In this document: positions 7,706 to 15,916 of the stretch, piece by piece
Position numbering within the stretch: the stretch's first letter is position 1
Layout: every line of letters starts with the position of its first letter
From: Treponema sp.
Lineage (GTDB): Bacteria > Spirochaetota > Spirochaetia > Treponematales > Breznakiellaceae
Assembly (NCBI GenBank): GCA_009781915.1
Contig: WQUW01000007.1
Location: 1-43,043 of the forward strand
DNA: 43,043 nt
Reading direction: 5' to 3'
Made by a program: the position numbers and the translations under genes
The notes under the pieces: model-generated
The model's database searches: none
What the model was told of the DNA's origin: nothing
What the model saw: the letters and a program-made list of their open reading frames with translations, nothing else

Positions 7706-8950
7706 ATGAATTATTCTAACCCCGCTAAACTCGCGGTGCTTGCCTGTCCCGGCGGCGAGGTTTTCGCCGGTGAGGTGATAGCCCACTTGAAGAAAGTATA
7801 CCACCGCAGTTTTGACTATGTCATTGACGAATTAGCCGGACGCTACGGCATGGAAACTCAGGCGGTAATCCGTCAGGTCAATTTTATCAATGACGCGCTC
7901 TCGCCGCCCCGGCATTTTCATGGCACGCCCGATCATTGCCGCTCGCCCCAGTTCAAGGTTCCGGCTAAATTCACCATGTTCCCCAACGGCGAAATCAAGG
8001 CGGAAATTCTGGAATCTATCCGGGGGAAAGACCTCTACATCGTGCAGGATGTGGAAAACCATAACCCTGTGGCGTTTAACGGCGGGGAAACAAACATCGT
8101 TCTTTCCATAAACGACCACCTGTTGACAACCTTTGTCGCCGTGGACGCCGCGCGGCAGGCCGGGGCCGAAAGCGTTACGCTGGTGATGCCGGTGTATCCC
8201 TACGCCCGCCAGCATAAAACCAAGGGAAGGGAAGGGCTTACCGCCGCCCGCATAGGAACCATGCTTGAAAACTTAGGGGTAAACCGGATTATCACGCTGG
8301 ACATTCATTCGCGGGAAATCAATAACGCCTTTGGCAACATGAGGCTGGAAAACCTTCACGCCAGCTACCAGTTTATCCGCGCCCTTTCCCGTATGCCGGG
8401 GATTCTGGACGATGAGTTTGTGGTGGTTTCGCCTGACACCGGCGCTGTTGACCGGAACAAGTTTTTCGCCTCCGCTCTGAAGAAACCCTTGGCCCTCTTG
8501 TACAAAGAGCGTGATTATTCCAAAGTTTCCAGTGACGCGCTGAAAAACAACATCACCGAAATAAAGCTTTTGGGGAATGTCCGGGACAAAACGGTTTTTA
8601 TGGCCGATGACATACTGGGAACCGGGGGAACCCTTCTTAAAGCCATGAAATTTTTGAAAGAGCAGGGGGCGGGCAAAGTTATCTGTTCGGTAAGCCTTCC
8701 TCTTTTTTCCGGGGACGCGATCAAGTATTTTGACGGCGCGTTCAAAGAGGGGCTTTTTTACAAAATCATCGGCACGAACGCGGTGAGTCAGGGGGAGCTG
8801 CTTAAACGGGAATGGTACACCAGCGTGAATATCACAAAGCTTTTCGCCAAGACTATCTTCCGGCTTCATAAGGGGCTTTCGGTAAGTTCCCTCTTGGACA
8901 ACCGGGAGACCATCGCCAAGCTTTTCCAAGGCCCGCCGGCCGGGGCCTAG
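7706..8950 (+). CDS. prs: Ribose-phosphate pyrophosphokinase (PRPP synthetase)
   Basis: A 414-residue enzyme that would make PRPP from ribose 5-phosphate and ATP for nucleotide, histidine and tryptophan synthesis. Visible family marks are the ATP-binding region PYARQHKTKGREGLTAARI, LDIHSREI, VVVSPDTGAVDRNKFFA, and the PRPP loop MADDILGTGGT at 299-309. It is about 100 residues longer than the usual ~315, with an extra N-terminal block of about 90 residues before the FPNGEI motif; this resembles the long PRPP synthetase variants of some spirochaetes and other anaerobes. An FGGY kinase gene starts two bases after its stop. Confidence 0.87.
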   Translation: MNYSNPAKLAVLACPGGEVFAGEVIAHLKKVYHRSFDYVIDELAGRYGMETQAVIRQVNFINDALSPPRHFHGTPDHCRSPQFKVPAKFTMFPNGEIKAEILESIRGKDLYIVQDVENHNPVAFNGGETNIVLSINDHLLTTFVAVDAARQAGAESVTLVMPVYPYARQHKTKGREGLTAARIGTMLENLGVNRIITLDIHSREINNAFGNMRLENLHASYQFIRALSRMPGILDDEFVVVSPDTGAVDRNKFFASALKKPLALLYKERDYSKVSSDALKNNITEIKLLGNVRDKTVFMADDILGTGGTLLKAMKFLKEQGAGKVICSVSLPLFSGDAIKYFDGAFKEGLFYKIIGTNAVSQGELLKREWYTSVNITKLFAKTIFRLHKGLSVSSLLDNRETIAKLFQGPPAGA

Positions 8951-8952
8951 GC

Positions 8953-10326
8953 ATGGCGGGGATAATCCTCACTGTTGACATTGGCACGTCCTCGCTTAAA
9001 GCGGCTTTTATCGATCTTGACGGGAGGCTTTTGGCCTTTAGCCGGCAGGCGTACCGGCCGGATGCCGGGAGGGAGCCGGGCGCGGGCGACTGGGAGCTGG
9101 CCTTTGCCCGTGCCCTTGAAGGACTCTACGCTAGGGCCCCGGATTGCGTGCCCTGCGGAGTGTGCGTTTCCGGCAACGGGCCCACGCTTGTGCCGGTAAC
9201 GGGGGCGGGGGAGCCCTTACAGCCCCTGTACTGGCATGACGGCAGAACGGCCCTGCCCGCCGAAGGCCCGCCGCCACGCTCTTTCTTCCTTCCCCGCGCC
9301 GCGTGGCTTAAAAAAAACGCCCCCGCGGAGTACGAAAAAACCAGCCTGTTTTTCTCCCCCCACGAATGGCTCGCGCTCAGGCTTGGGGCCGAAGCCTTGA
9401 CGGTCTTGCCCTCGGCGGCCTATGAGCCCTATTACTGGGACGATGAGCAATGCCGCTATTTCGATCTGGACAGGGAAAAGTTCCCGCCTTTTGTAAGCAT
9501 GGGCAGCGTTATGGGCAGCGTTTCGGCGAAGGCCGCTTCCTTTTTTGGCCCATCGCGCGGGGGCCGCCTTAAAAGCGGAATTCCCATCGTCGCCGCCGGG
9601 CCTGATTTTATCACCGCCCTTATCGGCACAGGGACGCTGCGGCCGGGCGATGTCTGCGACCGGGCCGGAAGCTCTGAAGGCATTAACGTCTGCGCCCCAT
9701 ACCCGGTTGAAGGGGAGGGTCTTAGGGCGCTTCCCCACGCGAGGGAGGGCCTTTGGAACATCGGCAGCCTTATTCCCTCGTCGGGCAGGCTGTTTGAGCG
9801 GTACAGGGCCTTTACCGGACAGGAAGCCCTGTCCTACGAGGAGCACCTTGCCGCTCTTATTCCTCAAACCGCTCGCGTGGACGTTTTCCGCCGCCTTCAA
9901 GCCTTCCCGCTTTCAGGCGACGCTTTTCCCTGCCCCCCGCTTACTTCTTCCCCGCTGGATTTGGGCCGGGCGGTGTTATGCGCCATAGGCTTTGCCGTCA
10001 GGGGGGCGGCTGAAGCGCTGGGCAAGCATGGCTTCGCCGTCAGGGAGATGAGGGTCTCTGGCGGTCAGGCCAAAAACCCCCTCTGGAACCAGCTCAAGGC
10101 GGATATTACCGGCATCACTGTCATGGTTCCGGAAATCCCGGACGGCGAACTCGCGGGGAACGCCGTTCTTTCCGCCACGGCCTTGGGAGTAGCCCGTGCG
10201 TTCGAGGAAGCCGCGGACAAGATGGTTCGCCTGAGGGAAATCTACAAACCCCGGACGCAGACCGCCTCATTCTGGGACGAGCAGTACTGGCTGCACAGGA
10301 GCCAGAAACGGGAGTCCGCCCGCTAG
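8953..10326 (+). CDS. FGGY family carbohydrate kinase
   Basis: A 457-residue sugar kinase. The N-terminal phosphate-binding motif VDIGTSSLKA is at 8-17, the putative catalytic aspartate is D218 in AAGPDFITALIGTG, and the C-terminal adenosine motif VSGGQAKNPLWNQLKADITG is clear. Family members phosphorylate xylulose, gluconate, glycerol and similar polyols; overall it reads closest to xylulokinase-like members, but substrate cannot be set. It follows prs after two bases, suggesting a pentose-phosphate supply link to PRPP. Shorter in the middle than typical xylulokinase (about 490-510). Confidence 0.82.
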   Translation: MAGIILTVDIGTSSLKAAFIDLDGRLLAFSRQAYRPDAGREPGAGDWELAFARALEGLYARAPDCVPCGVCVSGNGPTLVPVTGAGEPLQPLYWHDGRTALPAEGPPPRSFFLPRAAWLKKNAPAEYEKTSLFFSPHEWLALRLGAEALTVLPSAAYEPYYWDDEQCRYFDLDREKFPPFVSMGSVMGSVSAKAASFFGPSRGGRLKSGIPIVAAGPDFITALIGTGTLRPGDVCDRAGSSEGINVCAPYPVEGEGLRALPHAREGLWNIGSLIPSSGRLFERYRAFTGQEALSYEEHLAALIPQTARVDVFRRLQAFPLSGDAFPCPPLTSSPLDLGRAVLCAIGFAVRGAAEALGKHGFAVREMRVSGGQAKNPLWNQLKADITGITVMVPEIPDGELAGNAVLSATALGVARAFEEAADKMVRLREIYKPRTQTASFWDEQYWLHRSQKRESAR

Positions 10327-10330
10327 AATC

Positions 10331-10445
10331 CTACTATGCTTTTCGCAAGCGCTCTGTTTTACTTTTCGCCATATGTCTACTATATTTTTCGCATATAACC
10401 TACTTTACTTTTTGCCATATGTCTACTATACTTTTCGCAGGCGGC
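10331..10445 (+). repeat. Five 23-bp tandem units upstream of ATPase gene
   Basis: Five consecutive 23-bp units start at 10331, 10354, 10377, 10400 and 10423. They alternate between type A (CTACTATACTTTTCGC) and type B (CTACTTTACTTTTTGCC), so the exact period is 46 bp. Aligned at the same place, type B carries TTTACT and type A carries TATACT-like boxes. Since units are 23 bp long, B and the next A make a -35/-10 pair with a 17-base spacer: TTTACT 10358 with TATATT 10381, and TTTACT 10404 with TATACT 10427. The array probably is the promoter and perhaps operator of the ATPase gene. Confidence 0.75.
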
Positions 10446-10461
10446 TTTCGATGGAGGGTTT

Positions 10462-11700
10462 ATGTTAAAAGATTATAGGCGTTGGCAGACTGAAAGCGTA
10501 AAAGAAGTGATGCAGCGCAGGCGCGCGGTGGCGGTATCCGGCGCGAGGCAGTCAGGCAAGACAACGCTTTCACGGCAAGTTTTGGGCAGCGCGGGTGATT
10601 ACCGTTCTCTTGATGATACGGATATGCTGGGGTTTGCCCTTCAAGACCCCAAGGGCTTTGTTATGAACAAATCGGGCCTGATGGTCATTGATGAAATACA
10701 AAAAGCGCCGAAACTTATCCCTGAAATAAAGCAGATCGTGGATAAAAATAACCGTCCGGGGCAGTATTTGCTGACAGGTTCCACAAACATCCTGACTTTG
10801 CCGGTAATTTCCGACAGCCTTGCCGGGCGTGTAAAATACATACGCCTTAGGCCCCTGACGGTCGGGGAAATCCTTGGGAAAAAGCCGTCTTTTCTGAGCC
10901 GGGCGTTTGCTATGGATTTTCCCGGCAAAATAACGGGGTACGACAAGGAGCATATTATCGACCTCGCGTTTCGCGGCGGCTATCCTGAGGCTGTGGCTAT
11001 TAGCAACCTGCGGCACAGAAAAGACTGGCATATCGACTATCTACAGGCAATACTAAGCAGGGATTTGAAAGATATCGCCAATATCCGAAGGCAGGATGTT
11101 CTGCATAGTTTGTTTGGTATTCTGGCTTCATGGTCAGCCAAGTTTATGGAGATTTCTCAAATAACTCAAAGCATGTCCATAAACAAAATCACTCTGGACA
11201 GCTACATCAACACATTGATTTCAATGTTTATGTTCGAAAAAGTACCCCCTTGGCTTAAAACCGATTACGAGCGGATTGGCAAGCGGTCGAAGTTTTACGC
11301 GACGGACACGGGGATTATGACATCTGTGCTTGGCTGGAACCCCAAAGAAGTGTTCATGAATCAGGATCGTTCAGGAAAATTGATCGAGACGTTTGTGTTT
11401 TCGGAACTGGCGGCCCTTGTCGATCTGGAGAATAAGTACAATCTCTTTCAGTACCGGGACAGAACAGACAGGGAGATAGATTTTCTTGTGGAACGTGAGG
11501 ACGGGGCGATGCTTGGCATAGAAGTAAAGGCTGGGCATAACGTATCCAAAGACGATTTTACCCCGCAAAAATGGTTCGCCGAAAACATACTAAAAAACAA
11601 GAGCGCGTACACGGGGCTTGTTGTTTATTCGGGCGACAGGACAATTCAATTTGGCGAGAATATGCTCGCCCTTCCCATAGCGGCGCTTTGGACGGAATAA
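10462..11700 (+). CDS. AAA-type ATPase with DUF4143 C-terminal domain
   Basis: A 412-residue protein of the AAA_14/DUF4143 family. Walker A is GARQSGKTT (27-35), Walker B is LMVIDEI with DE at 77-78, and an arginine-rich sensor region follows (LTGSTNIL, SLAGRVKYIRLRPLT). The C-terminal part has the PD-(D/E)xK-like signature EIDFLVE...LGIEVKAG near residues 336-356. The family is common, often present in many copies, and of unknown function; mobile-element or toxin-related roles have been suggested. The start is supported by GGAGG six bases upstream. It stands alone behind a 23-bp tandem array and has no partner gene. Confidence 0.87.
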   Translation: MLKDYRRWQTESVKEVMQRRRAVAVSGARQSGKTTLSRQVLGSAGDYRSLDDTDMLGFALQDPKGFVMNKSGLMVIDEIQKAPKLIPEIKQIVDKNNRPGQYLLTGSTNILTLPVISDSLAGRVKYIRLRPLTVGEILGKKPSFLSRAFAMDFPGKITGYDKEHIIDLAFRGGYPEAVAISNLRHRKDWHIDYLQAILSRDLKDIANIRRQDVLHSLFGILASWSAKFMEISQITQSMSINKITLDSYINTLISMFMFEKVPPWLKTDYERIGKRSKFYATDTGIMTSVLGWNPKEVFMNQDRSGKLIETFVFSELAALVDLENKYNLFQYRDRTDREIDFLVEREDGAMLGIEVKAGHNVSKDDFTPQKWFAENILKNKSAYTGLVVYSGDRTIQFGENMLALPIAALWTE

Positions 11701-11725
11701 GGCCCCGTTTCGCGCACTGTTACTT

Positions 11726-11754
11726 TTAGACCGGGAGTTTGTATTTTGTATACT
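11726..11754 (+). promoter_or_regulatory. Candidate promoter of lipid kinase gene
   Basis: TTAGAC (11726-11731), 17 bases, TATACT (11749-11754). The leader would be about 14 bases and carries the ribosome site AAGGAG (11761-11766). Confidence 0.5.
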
Positions 11755-11774
11755 GAATAAAAGGAGAATGGCCA

Positions 11775-12911
11775 ATGCTGTTTGAAGAGTTCGGTTCCCT
11801 TATCTCTCAGGTGTGCTCTCGCAGCCTTCTGGCGGCGGACAGGTATCTTGTGTGGACTGTCATCGTCAATCCTCGCGCCGGCGGGTTTACCATTCGTTCC
11901 CGCTGGAAGGAGCATTACCGCCAGCTTACCGAGGCCGCGAAAAAGGCGGAGAAAAACACGCTCCGCCGGGGAGGGCCGTCCGATACCGCCCGCAAGGAGG
12001 GGGAGGCCGGGGCGTTGGGCCTTATTTTTACCAAGGCTGCGGGCCATGCCGAAGAGATTGCCAACGCCCTGCTTACCGAGGCCCAAGCCCGCGTCGCACC
12101 TCGCGCCACGGCGGTGCAGGCGGCCCCGGCAGAGCGGCCCTTCTACCTTATCATCACGGCAGGCGGGGACGGCACAAGCTGCGATGTGATGACAAGCCTT
12201 TACCACGCTCCGGCCTCAGTCCGGGAGAACTTCGCCATTCTGCGCCTGCCTATGGGAACCGGGAACGATGGCTCTGATACATGGGAACTCGGCAAGGCGC
12301 TTGATCTTCTGATAGAGCCTGCGGCGCTTGCGTGGCAGCGGGCGCTCAGGCTTAAAACATCAAGCGGGAAAGGCCCCTTTCTGGCCTTCAACATACTTTC
12401 CGTGGGGCTTGACGCCTTTGTAACCCACATGACCAACAAAACAAAGGGGAGGCTTCCCGGAGATTCCTACAAGGTTTGGGTGGATTTAGCCGCCCTTTTC
12501 TACGACCTCATCTACAAGGTCGGCTACATGGATGTCCGTGTCCGGGACATCGAGGGAAATGACGTGAAGGCATTTCGGGAGAAGCTGCTACTGTTGGCGG
12601 TAGGCGAAAGCGGGCGGCGGACATACGGTTCCCACAAATGGGTACTGCCCGATGACAGAAACCTGTGCGCCATGAGGCAGATGTCCCTTTTTAGGAAGTT
12701 CGCCCTTAAGGGCCTTTTTTCCCGGGGGGGCCATATCGACAAGCCCGAGGCGATACTCATGAACGCCGGGGAAGTCCAGTTCAGCGCGGAGTACCCGCTG
12801 CTTGCCCAGATGGATGGCGAAACCGTCCGGCTTGAGGCCGGGGATTTTCCGGCGGTTATAGAGCTTACCGGGCCTGTGATACCGGTAATAAAGCCTAATA
12901 CTTCTCTTTAA
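11775..12911 (+). CDS. Diacylglycerol kinase catalytic-domain protein
   Basis: A 378-residue soluble kinase of the DAGK/YegS/sphingosine kinase family, which phosphorylates lipid hydroxyls using ATP. IVNPRAGG is near residue 34-41, the nucleotide motif GGDGT is at 130-134, and PMGTGND at 159-165; NILSVGLDAFVT follows. The family's C-terminal beta domain is present, ending LAQMDGETVRLE. An insert of about 45 Ala/Arg-rich residues separates the first two motifs. The start is set by AAGGAG eight bases upstream; an ATG at 11768 is out of frame. Its last 17 bases overlap the convergent MgtC gene. Confidence 0.85.
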   Translation: MLFEEFGSLISQVCSRSLLAADRYLVWTVIVNPRAGGFTIRSRWKEHYRQLTEAAKKAEKNTLRRGGPSDTARKEGEAGALGLIFTKAAGHAEEIANALLTEAQARVAPRATAVQAAPAERPFYLIITAGGDGTSCDVMTSLYHAPASVRENFAILRLPMGTGNDGSDTWELGKALDLLIEPAALAWQRALRLKTSSGKGPFLAFNILSVGLDAFVTHMTNKTKGRLPGDSYKVWVDLAALFYDLIYKVGYMDVRVRDIEGNDVKAFREKLLLLAVGESGRRTYGSHKWVLPDDRNLCAMRQMSLFRKFALKGLFSRGGHIDKPEAILMNAGEVQFSAEYPLLAQMDGETVRLEAGDFPAVIELTGPVIPVIKPNTSL

Positions 12912-13593
12912 TTTCCACCTTGCCCACGTTGCCGGAAGACTTGATGGACTTGGCGATGGAAGCGATGTCAACGGTAACAGGAATTCTAACAAGCAGCCTG
13001 AGCTTTGTCCCCTTGCCTTTGGAGCTTTGGTTTACGTCCATGGATTGAACGCTTACCTCCGACGCTTTGATAATATCCAACGCTTCCTTGGTATCCGGGG
13101 AATTATCCTTGTAGGAAATTTCCAGCATTTTGTAGCGTTCCGAGGGGAATATCTTTTTTTCGAATATGTTTAAAAGCATAAGGGTGATAAGCCCCAGAAC
13201 CACAGCGCCTGCCGCAACAACAAACATCCCGCCCCCAATGGCAAGGCCCACAGCGGCGACAAACCAGATGGAGGCGGCGGTGGTAAGCCCCCGGACATTG
13301 TTCCCCAGCCGGATTATCGCCCCGGCCCCCAGAAAGCCTATGCCCGAAACTACCTGCGCGGCAATGCGGCCCGGATCGCCTGAAACGCCTGAGCCTAACT
13401 GCTGCGGAAGGTAAATGGAAAGAAGCATAAGCAGAGTTGCCCCGGTGGAAATAAGAATGTGCGTTCTAAGCCCGGCCACCTGCCTCCGGCTGGAGCGTTC
13501 AAAGCCGATTATCGCTCCGGCGGCGAAGCCAAGGCAGAGACGGATAATCATGTCCAATTCGGTCAGGGGCGTATTCATGGATGCTTTAATCAT
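12895..13593 (-). CDS. MgtC/SapB family membrane protein
   Basis: A 232-residue inner-membrane protein. The MgtC signature is plain: IIRLCLGFAAGAIIGFERSSRRQVAGLRTHILISTGATLLMLLS, then QVVSGIGFLGAGAIIR and VRGLTTAASIWFVAAVGLAIGGG. Four to five membrane segments fill residues 14-145, and a C-terminal soluble ACT-like domain follows. MgtC proteins help cells in low Mg2+ and modulate the F-type ATPase in some pathogens. Three starts are possible; homologues usually begin close to the first helix, so M6 (13578) or M16 may be the real one. Its 3' end overlaps the lipid kinase gene by 17 bases. Confidence 0.87.
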   Translation of the reverse strand: MIKASMNTPLTELDMIIRLCLGFAAGAIIGFERSSRRQVAGLRTHILISTGATLLMLLSIYLPQQLGSGVSGDPGRIAAQVVSGIGFLGAGAIIRLGNNVRGLTTAASIWFVAAVGLAIGGGMFVVAAGAVVLGLITLMLLNIFEKKIFPSERYKMLEISYKDNSPDTKEALDIIKASEVSVQSMDVNQSSKGKGTKLRLLVRIPVTVDIASIAKSIKSSGNVGKVEIKEKY

Positions 13594-13680
13594 AACCGTA
13601 AAGGGGAAAAAACGCTAGGAGTTTGCAGACATTGACAGGGGGCACGTGGCTCCGGAGCGGGTTCTCTGGGCGGGAATGTT

Positions 13681-13716
13681 GGCTCATGTGCGGCGGGAGG
13701 CTCACGCGCGGCGGGG
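13681..13716. repeat. REP-like GC-rich motif, tandem copies 2 and 3
   Basis: Two adjacent 18-base units, GGCTCATGTGCGGCGGGA (13681-13698) and GGCTCACGCGCGGCGGGG (13699-13716). The second is identical to 15891-15908 and covers the last codons and stop (13702-13704) of the flgJ-like gene. Confidence 0.5.
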
Positions 13717-14151
13717 CCCGTGTCCTGCCAGCTCCCTGTAGGCCATTTCCGCGAAGCCAAAGCCCGCGTTTCGTGTAACAAGCCGCGCGTATTCGTCAAA
13801 GAGCATATCCTCGTATATTTGCCCGGCAAAACCGGTGTCTATAAGGTTTGTTCTCTGAATCGTATTGCGCATACCCCTAATCAGGTTTTGAACCAAAAGG
13901 GTTTCCAGTTCCAGGGCCGCTTCAAAAAGTTCCTTGTTCTGAACAATCGCGGGAATGCCGGGGGGTCTTGGGGCCTGCGAAGAAGCCTCCCCGTCACCCG
14001 AAGCGCCCGCGTTCTGCGCCCTGCGTAACAGGTCGGCAAAGCCGCTTTCGGCGTTCTGGCCCGGCGCTTGAAGCGAGGGAGCAGTCGCAAAGGGAAGGTT
14101 CGCGGAATTAATGTTCTGAAGCTGCTGAAGGCGAAGAAAATTTATGTCCAT
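13702..14151 (-). CDS. flgJ: FlgJ-type flagellar rod-binding protein
   Basis: A 149-residue protein matching only the rod-binding (rod-capping) half of FlgJ: ELFEAALELETLLVQNLIRGMRNT, then GQIYEDMLFDEYARLV and GFGFAEMAYREL. It lacks the muramidase half of enterobacterial FlgJ, as is usual in spirochaetes. The N-terminal 65 residues are low-complexity Ala/Gly/Pro-rich linker. It would chaperone or cap the growing rod in the periplasm. It begins eight bases after flgG, with GAGGT as ribosome site. The order matches the flgF-flgG-flgJ arrangement I recall from Treponema pallidum (TP0961-TP0959), from memory only. The last codons (PRRA) lie in a repeat. Confidence 0.82.
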   Translation of the reverse strand: MDINFLRLQQLQNINSANLPFATAPSLQAPGQNAESGFADLLRRAQNAGASGDGEASSQAPRPPGIPAIVQNKELFEAALELETLLVQNLIRGMRNTIQRTNLIDTGFAGQIYEDMLFDEYARLVTRNAGFGFAEMAYRELAGHGPRRA

Positions 14152-14158
14152 AACCCGG

Positions 14159-14956
14159 CTACCTCACAAGCCCCACAGCCGTAGCCAGCATACTATCGCT
14201 GGTTTGTATGGTGCGGGAGTTAAACTCGTACGCGCGCTGAGCGATAATAAGGTCAACCATCTCCCTTACCACAGAAACGTTGGACATTTCAAGATGCCGG
14301 TGGGCTATCCGCCCCATGCCCTCGTAGCCCGGTACGCCGGGAATGGCATCGCCTGAAGCGCCCGTTGCCCTGAACAGGTTTTCCCCTATCGCCGTAAGAC
14401 CCACCGGGTTCGGAAAGCGGAACAGGTCGATCTGCCCAACCTGAATGGGCTCGTCATCAATATCCGGCACTATCACGGAAACCCTGCCGTCCGGGGTAAC
14501 CGTAATGGAGTCGGGAAGAAAAAGCTCCGGCATAATGATGTCGGGCAGAAGCCAGTAGCCGTTACTCGTAACCATCCGTCCGGTCGGGTCTACGTGGAAG
14601 TTCCCGTTCCGGGTATAGGCCCACGAGCCATCGAACATCTGTATCCTGAAAAAACCGTCTCCCATAATCGCCATGTCGGTAACCACATCAGTATTTTGCA
14701 GCGCCCCTTGGGTAAACACCCGCTGGGTTCCGGCGAGCGTTACGCCATGCCCCATCTGAATACCCACGGGAACCACTGTGTTTTCGGTCGCCGGAGTTCC
14801 CGCGGTTCTTATTGTTTGATAGATAAGGTCTTCAAAATCCGCCCGCATTCTTCTGAACCCGGCTGTGTTCACGTTTGCCAAGTTATTGGAAATCGTATCG
14901 ATATTGGCCTGCTGTCCTATCATTCCGGAAGCGCCTGTCCACAAACTTCTAACCAT
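14159..14956 (-). CDS. flgG: Flagellar distal rod protein FlgG
   Basis: A 265-residue axial protein of the distal rod that links the basal body to the hook. It has the flagellar rod N-terminal motif MVRSLWTGASGMIGQQANID-TISNNLANVNTAGFR, the central QNTDVVTDMAIMGDGFF and YTRNGNFHVDPTGRMV, and the C-terminal LEMSNVSVVREMVDLIIAQRAYEFNSR. Length fits FlgG (about 260). The ribosome site AAGGAG lies seven bases before the ATG. It is the middle gene of the flgF-flgG-flgJ operon. Confidence 0.93.
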   Translation of the reverse strand: MVRSLWTGASGMIGQQANIDTISNNLANVNTAGFRRMRADFEDLIYQTIRTAGTPATENTVVPVGIQMGHGVTLAGTQRVFTQGALQNTDVVTDMAIMGDGFFRIQMFDGSWAYTRNGNFHVDPTGRMVTSNGYWLLPDIIMPELFLPDSITVTPDGRVSVIVPDIDDEPIQVGQIDLFRFPNPVGLTAIGENLFRATGASGDAIPGVPGYEGMGRIAHRHLEMSNVSVVREMVDLIIAQRAYEFNSRTIQTSDSMLATAVGLVR

Positions 14957-14978
14957 TCGTTCACTCCTTGCAGTAATG

Positions 14979-15833
14979 TTAATTCACTCTGGCTGTCTGA
15001 TTTATCAGAATACCCAGCATGGAATCGTGGGACTGTATTACCCGCTGATTGGCCTCGTAGGCCCGGTTTACTTCTATCATCTGCACCATTTCCCGCACTG
15101 GATCGACATTCGCCGTTTCGATAAAACCCTGATGCACCACGGCCCGGTTTGCCCCTTCCATTGTCATAGCGGGCCCGGAAAACTCGTTTGAAGAAAAAAG
15201 ACTTGATCCCTGCTTTCGAAGATACCGGTCAAAATCGAAGTCAACGATTCTAAGGGTGTCTAAAAGGATGGGCTCCCTCCACGTGTTTTGCTCCATTGAC
15301 ACCAGCGCGTTGGGGTCGTCCAGCTCGAACTCTGAGTTAACCCAAACACGGCCTTCGGGGTCTACCTGAAAATTATTGGCCCGTACCGATATGGGCCCGT
15401 TTTCGCCCATCACCTGATAGCCTTCCTTGGTCAGCAAATACCCTTCCCTTCCAAGGATAAAAGAGCCGTTGCGGGTGTAGCGCTCGCCCCAAGGCGTGGA
15501 AACAACAAAAAAGCCCTTGCCGTCCAGAGCGAGGTCAAAATCGCTGTGAGTTTCCCTGAGGGATCCCTGCGAAAAACAGGTGAAAAGCTCGTTTAGCTCT
15601 ACGCCAGTGCCCAGCCGCCCGATAATGGGGGCGGCGTCCCCGGAGCCAAAGGGGTGCGGGTAAAGGCCGTCATCATTCATGCGCCGCATAAGCAGCGAAG
15701 AAGCCGTCCTGAAAGCCGCCTGCTCCCGCTTAAAGGCATCGGTATTCACGTTAGCAAGATTATTTGCCACCGCGTCCAAGCGCCACTGCTGGGCTCTCAT
15801 CCCGCTGACGGCGGTGTACCATCCACGTATCAT
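14979..15833 (-). CDS. flgF: Flagellar rod protein FlgF (FlgG-like)
   Basis: A 284-residue proximal rod protein. It shares the axial-protein motifs with FlgG: MIRGWYTAVSGMRAQQWRLD-AVANNLANVNTDAFKR, FDLALDGKGFFVV, RYTRNGSFIL and C-terminal NVDPVREMVQMIEVNRAYEANQRVI. In Treponema this gene is often annotated as a second flgG. The middle domain has an insert (MRRMNDDGLYPHPFGSGDAA). It is first in the operon, just downstream of a sigma28-like promoter; there is no Shine-Dalgarno before the ATG. Confidence 0.87.
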   Translation of the reverse strand: MIRGWYTAVSGMRAQQWRLDAVANNLANVNTDAFKREQAAFRTASSLLMRRMNDDGLYPHPFGSGDAAPIIGRLGTGVELNELFTCFSQGSLRETHSDFDLALDGKGFFVVSTPWGERYTRNGSFILGREGYLLTKEGYQVMGENGPISVRANNFQVDPEGRVWVNSEFELDDPNALVSMEQNTWREPILLDTLRIVDFDFDRYLRKQGSSLFSSNEFSGPAMTMEGANRAVVHQGFIETANVDPVREMVQMIEVNRAYEANQRVIQSHDSMLGILINQTARVN

Positions 15834-15842
15834 ATAAGATAG

Positions 15843-15870
15843 CTATCGGCATTCGGGCGGGGCGGGTTTA
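15843..15870 (-). promoter_or_regulatory. Sigma28-like promoter of flagellar rod operon
   Basis: Read on the minus strand: TAAA (15870-15867), 16 bases, GCCGATAG (15850-15843). The flagellar sigma28 consensus is TAAA, 15 bases, GCCGATAA. The start site would be about 15836, three bases from the flgF ATG. Confidence 0.55.
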
Positions 15871-15873
15871 ATA

Positions 15874-15910
15874 CCCCCCGCCGCGCGGGGGGCTCACGCG
15901 CGGCGGGGGG
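15874..15910. repeat. Perfect 14-bp GC hairpin, REP-like copy 4
   Basis: CCCCCCGCCGCGCG (15874-15887) and CGCGCGGCGGGGGG (15897-15910) are exact inverted copies with a nine-base loop. It lies between two divergent promoters, so it cannot end either operon. The right half contains the 18-base motif seen at 13699-13716. Confidence 0.75.
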
Positions 15911-15916
15911 GCGAAC

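Noticed and set aside
9217-9900. 227-codon minus-strand frame inside the FGGY kinase
   Set aside because: It lies wholly within a conserved gene, is low complexity, and is an effect of high GC content.
10331-10445. CRISPR array
   Set aside because: Units follow each other without spacers and no cas gene is present; the promoter-like spacing explains them better.
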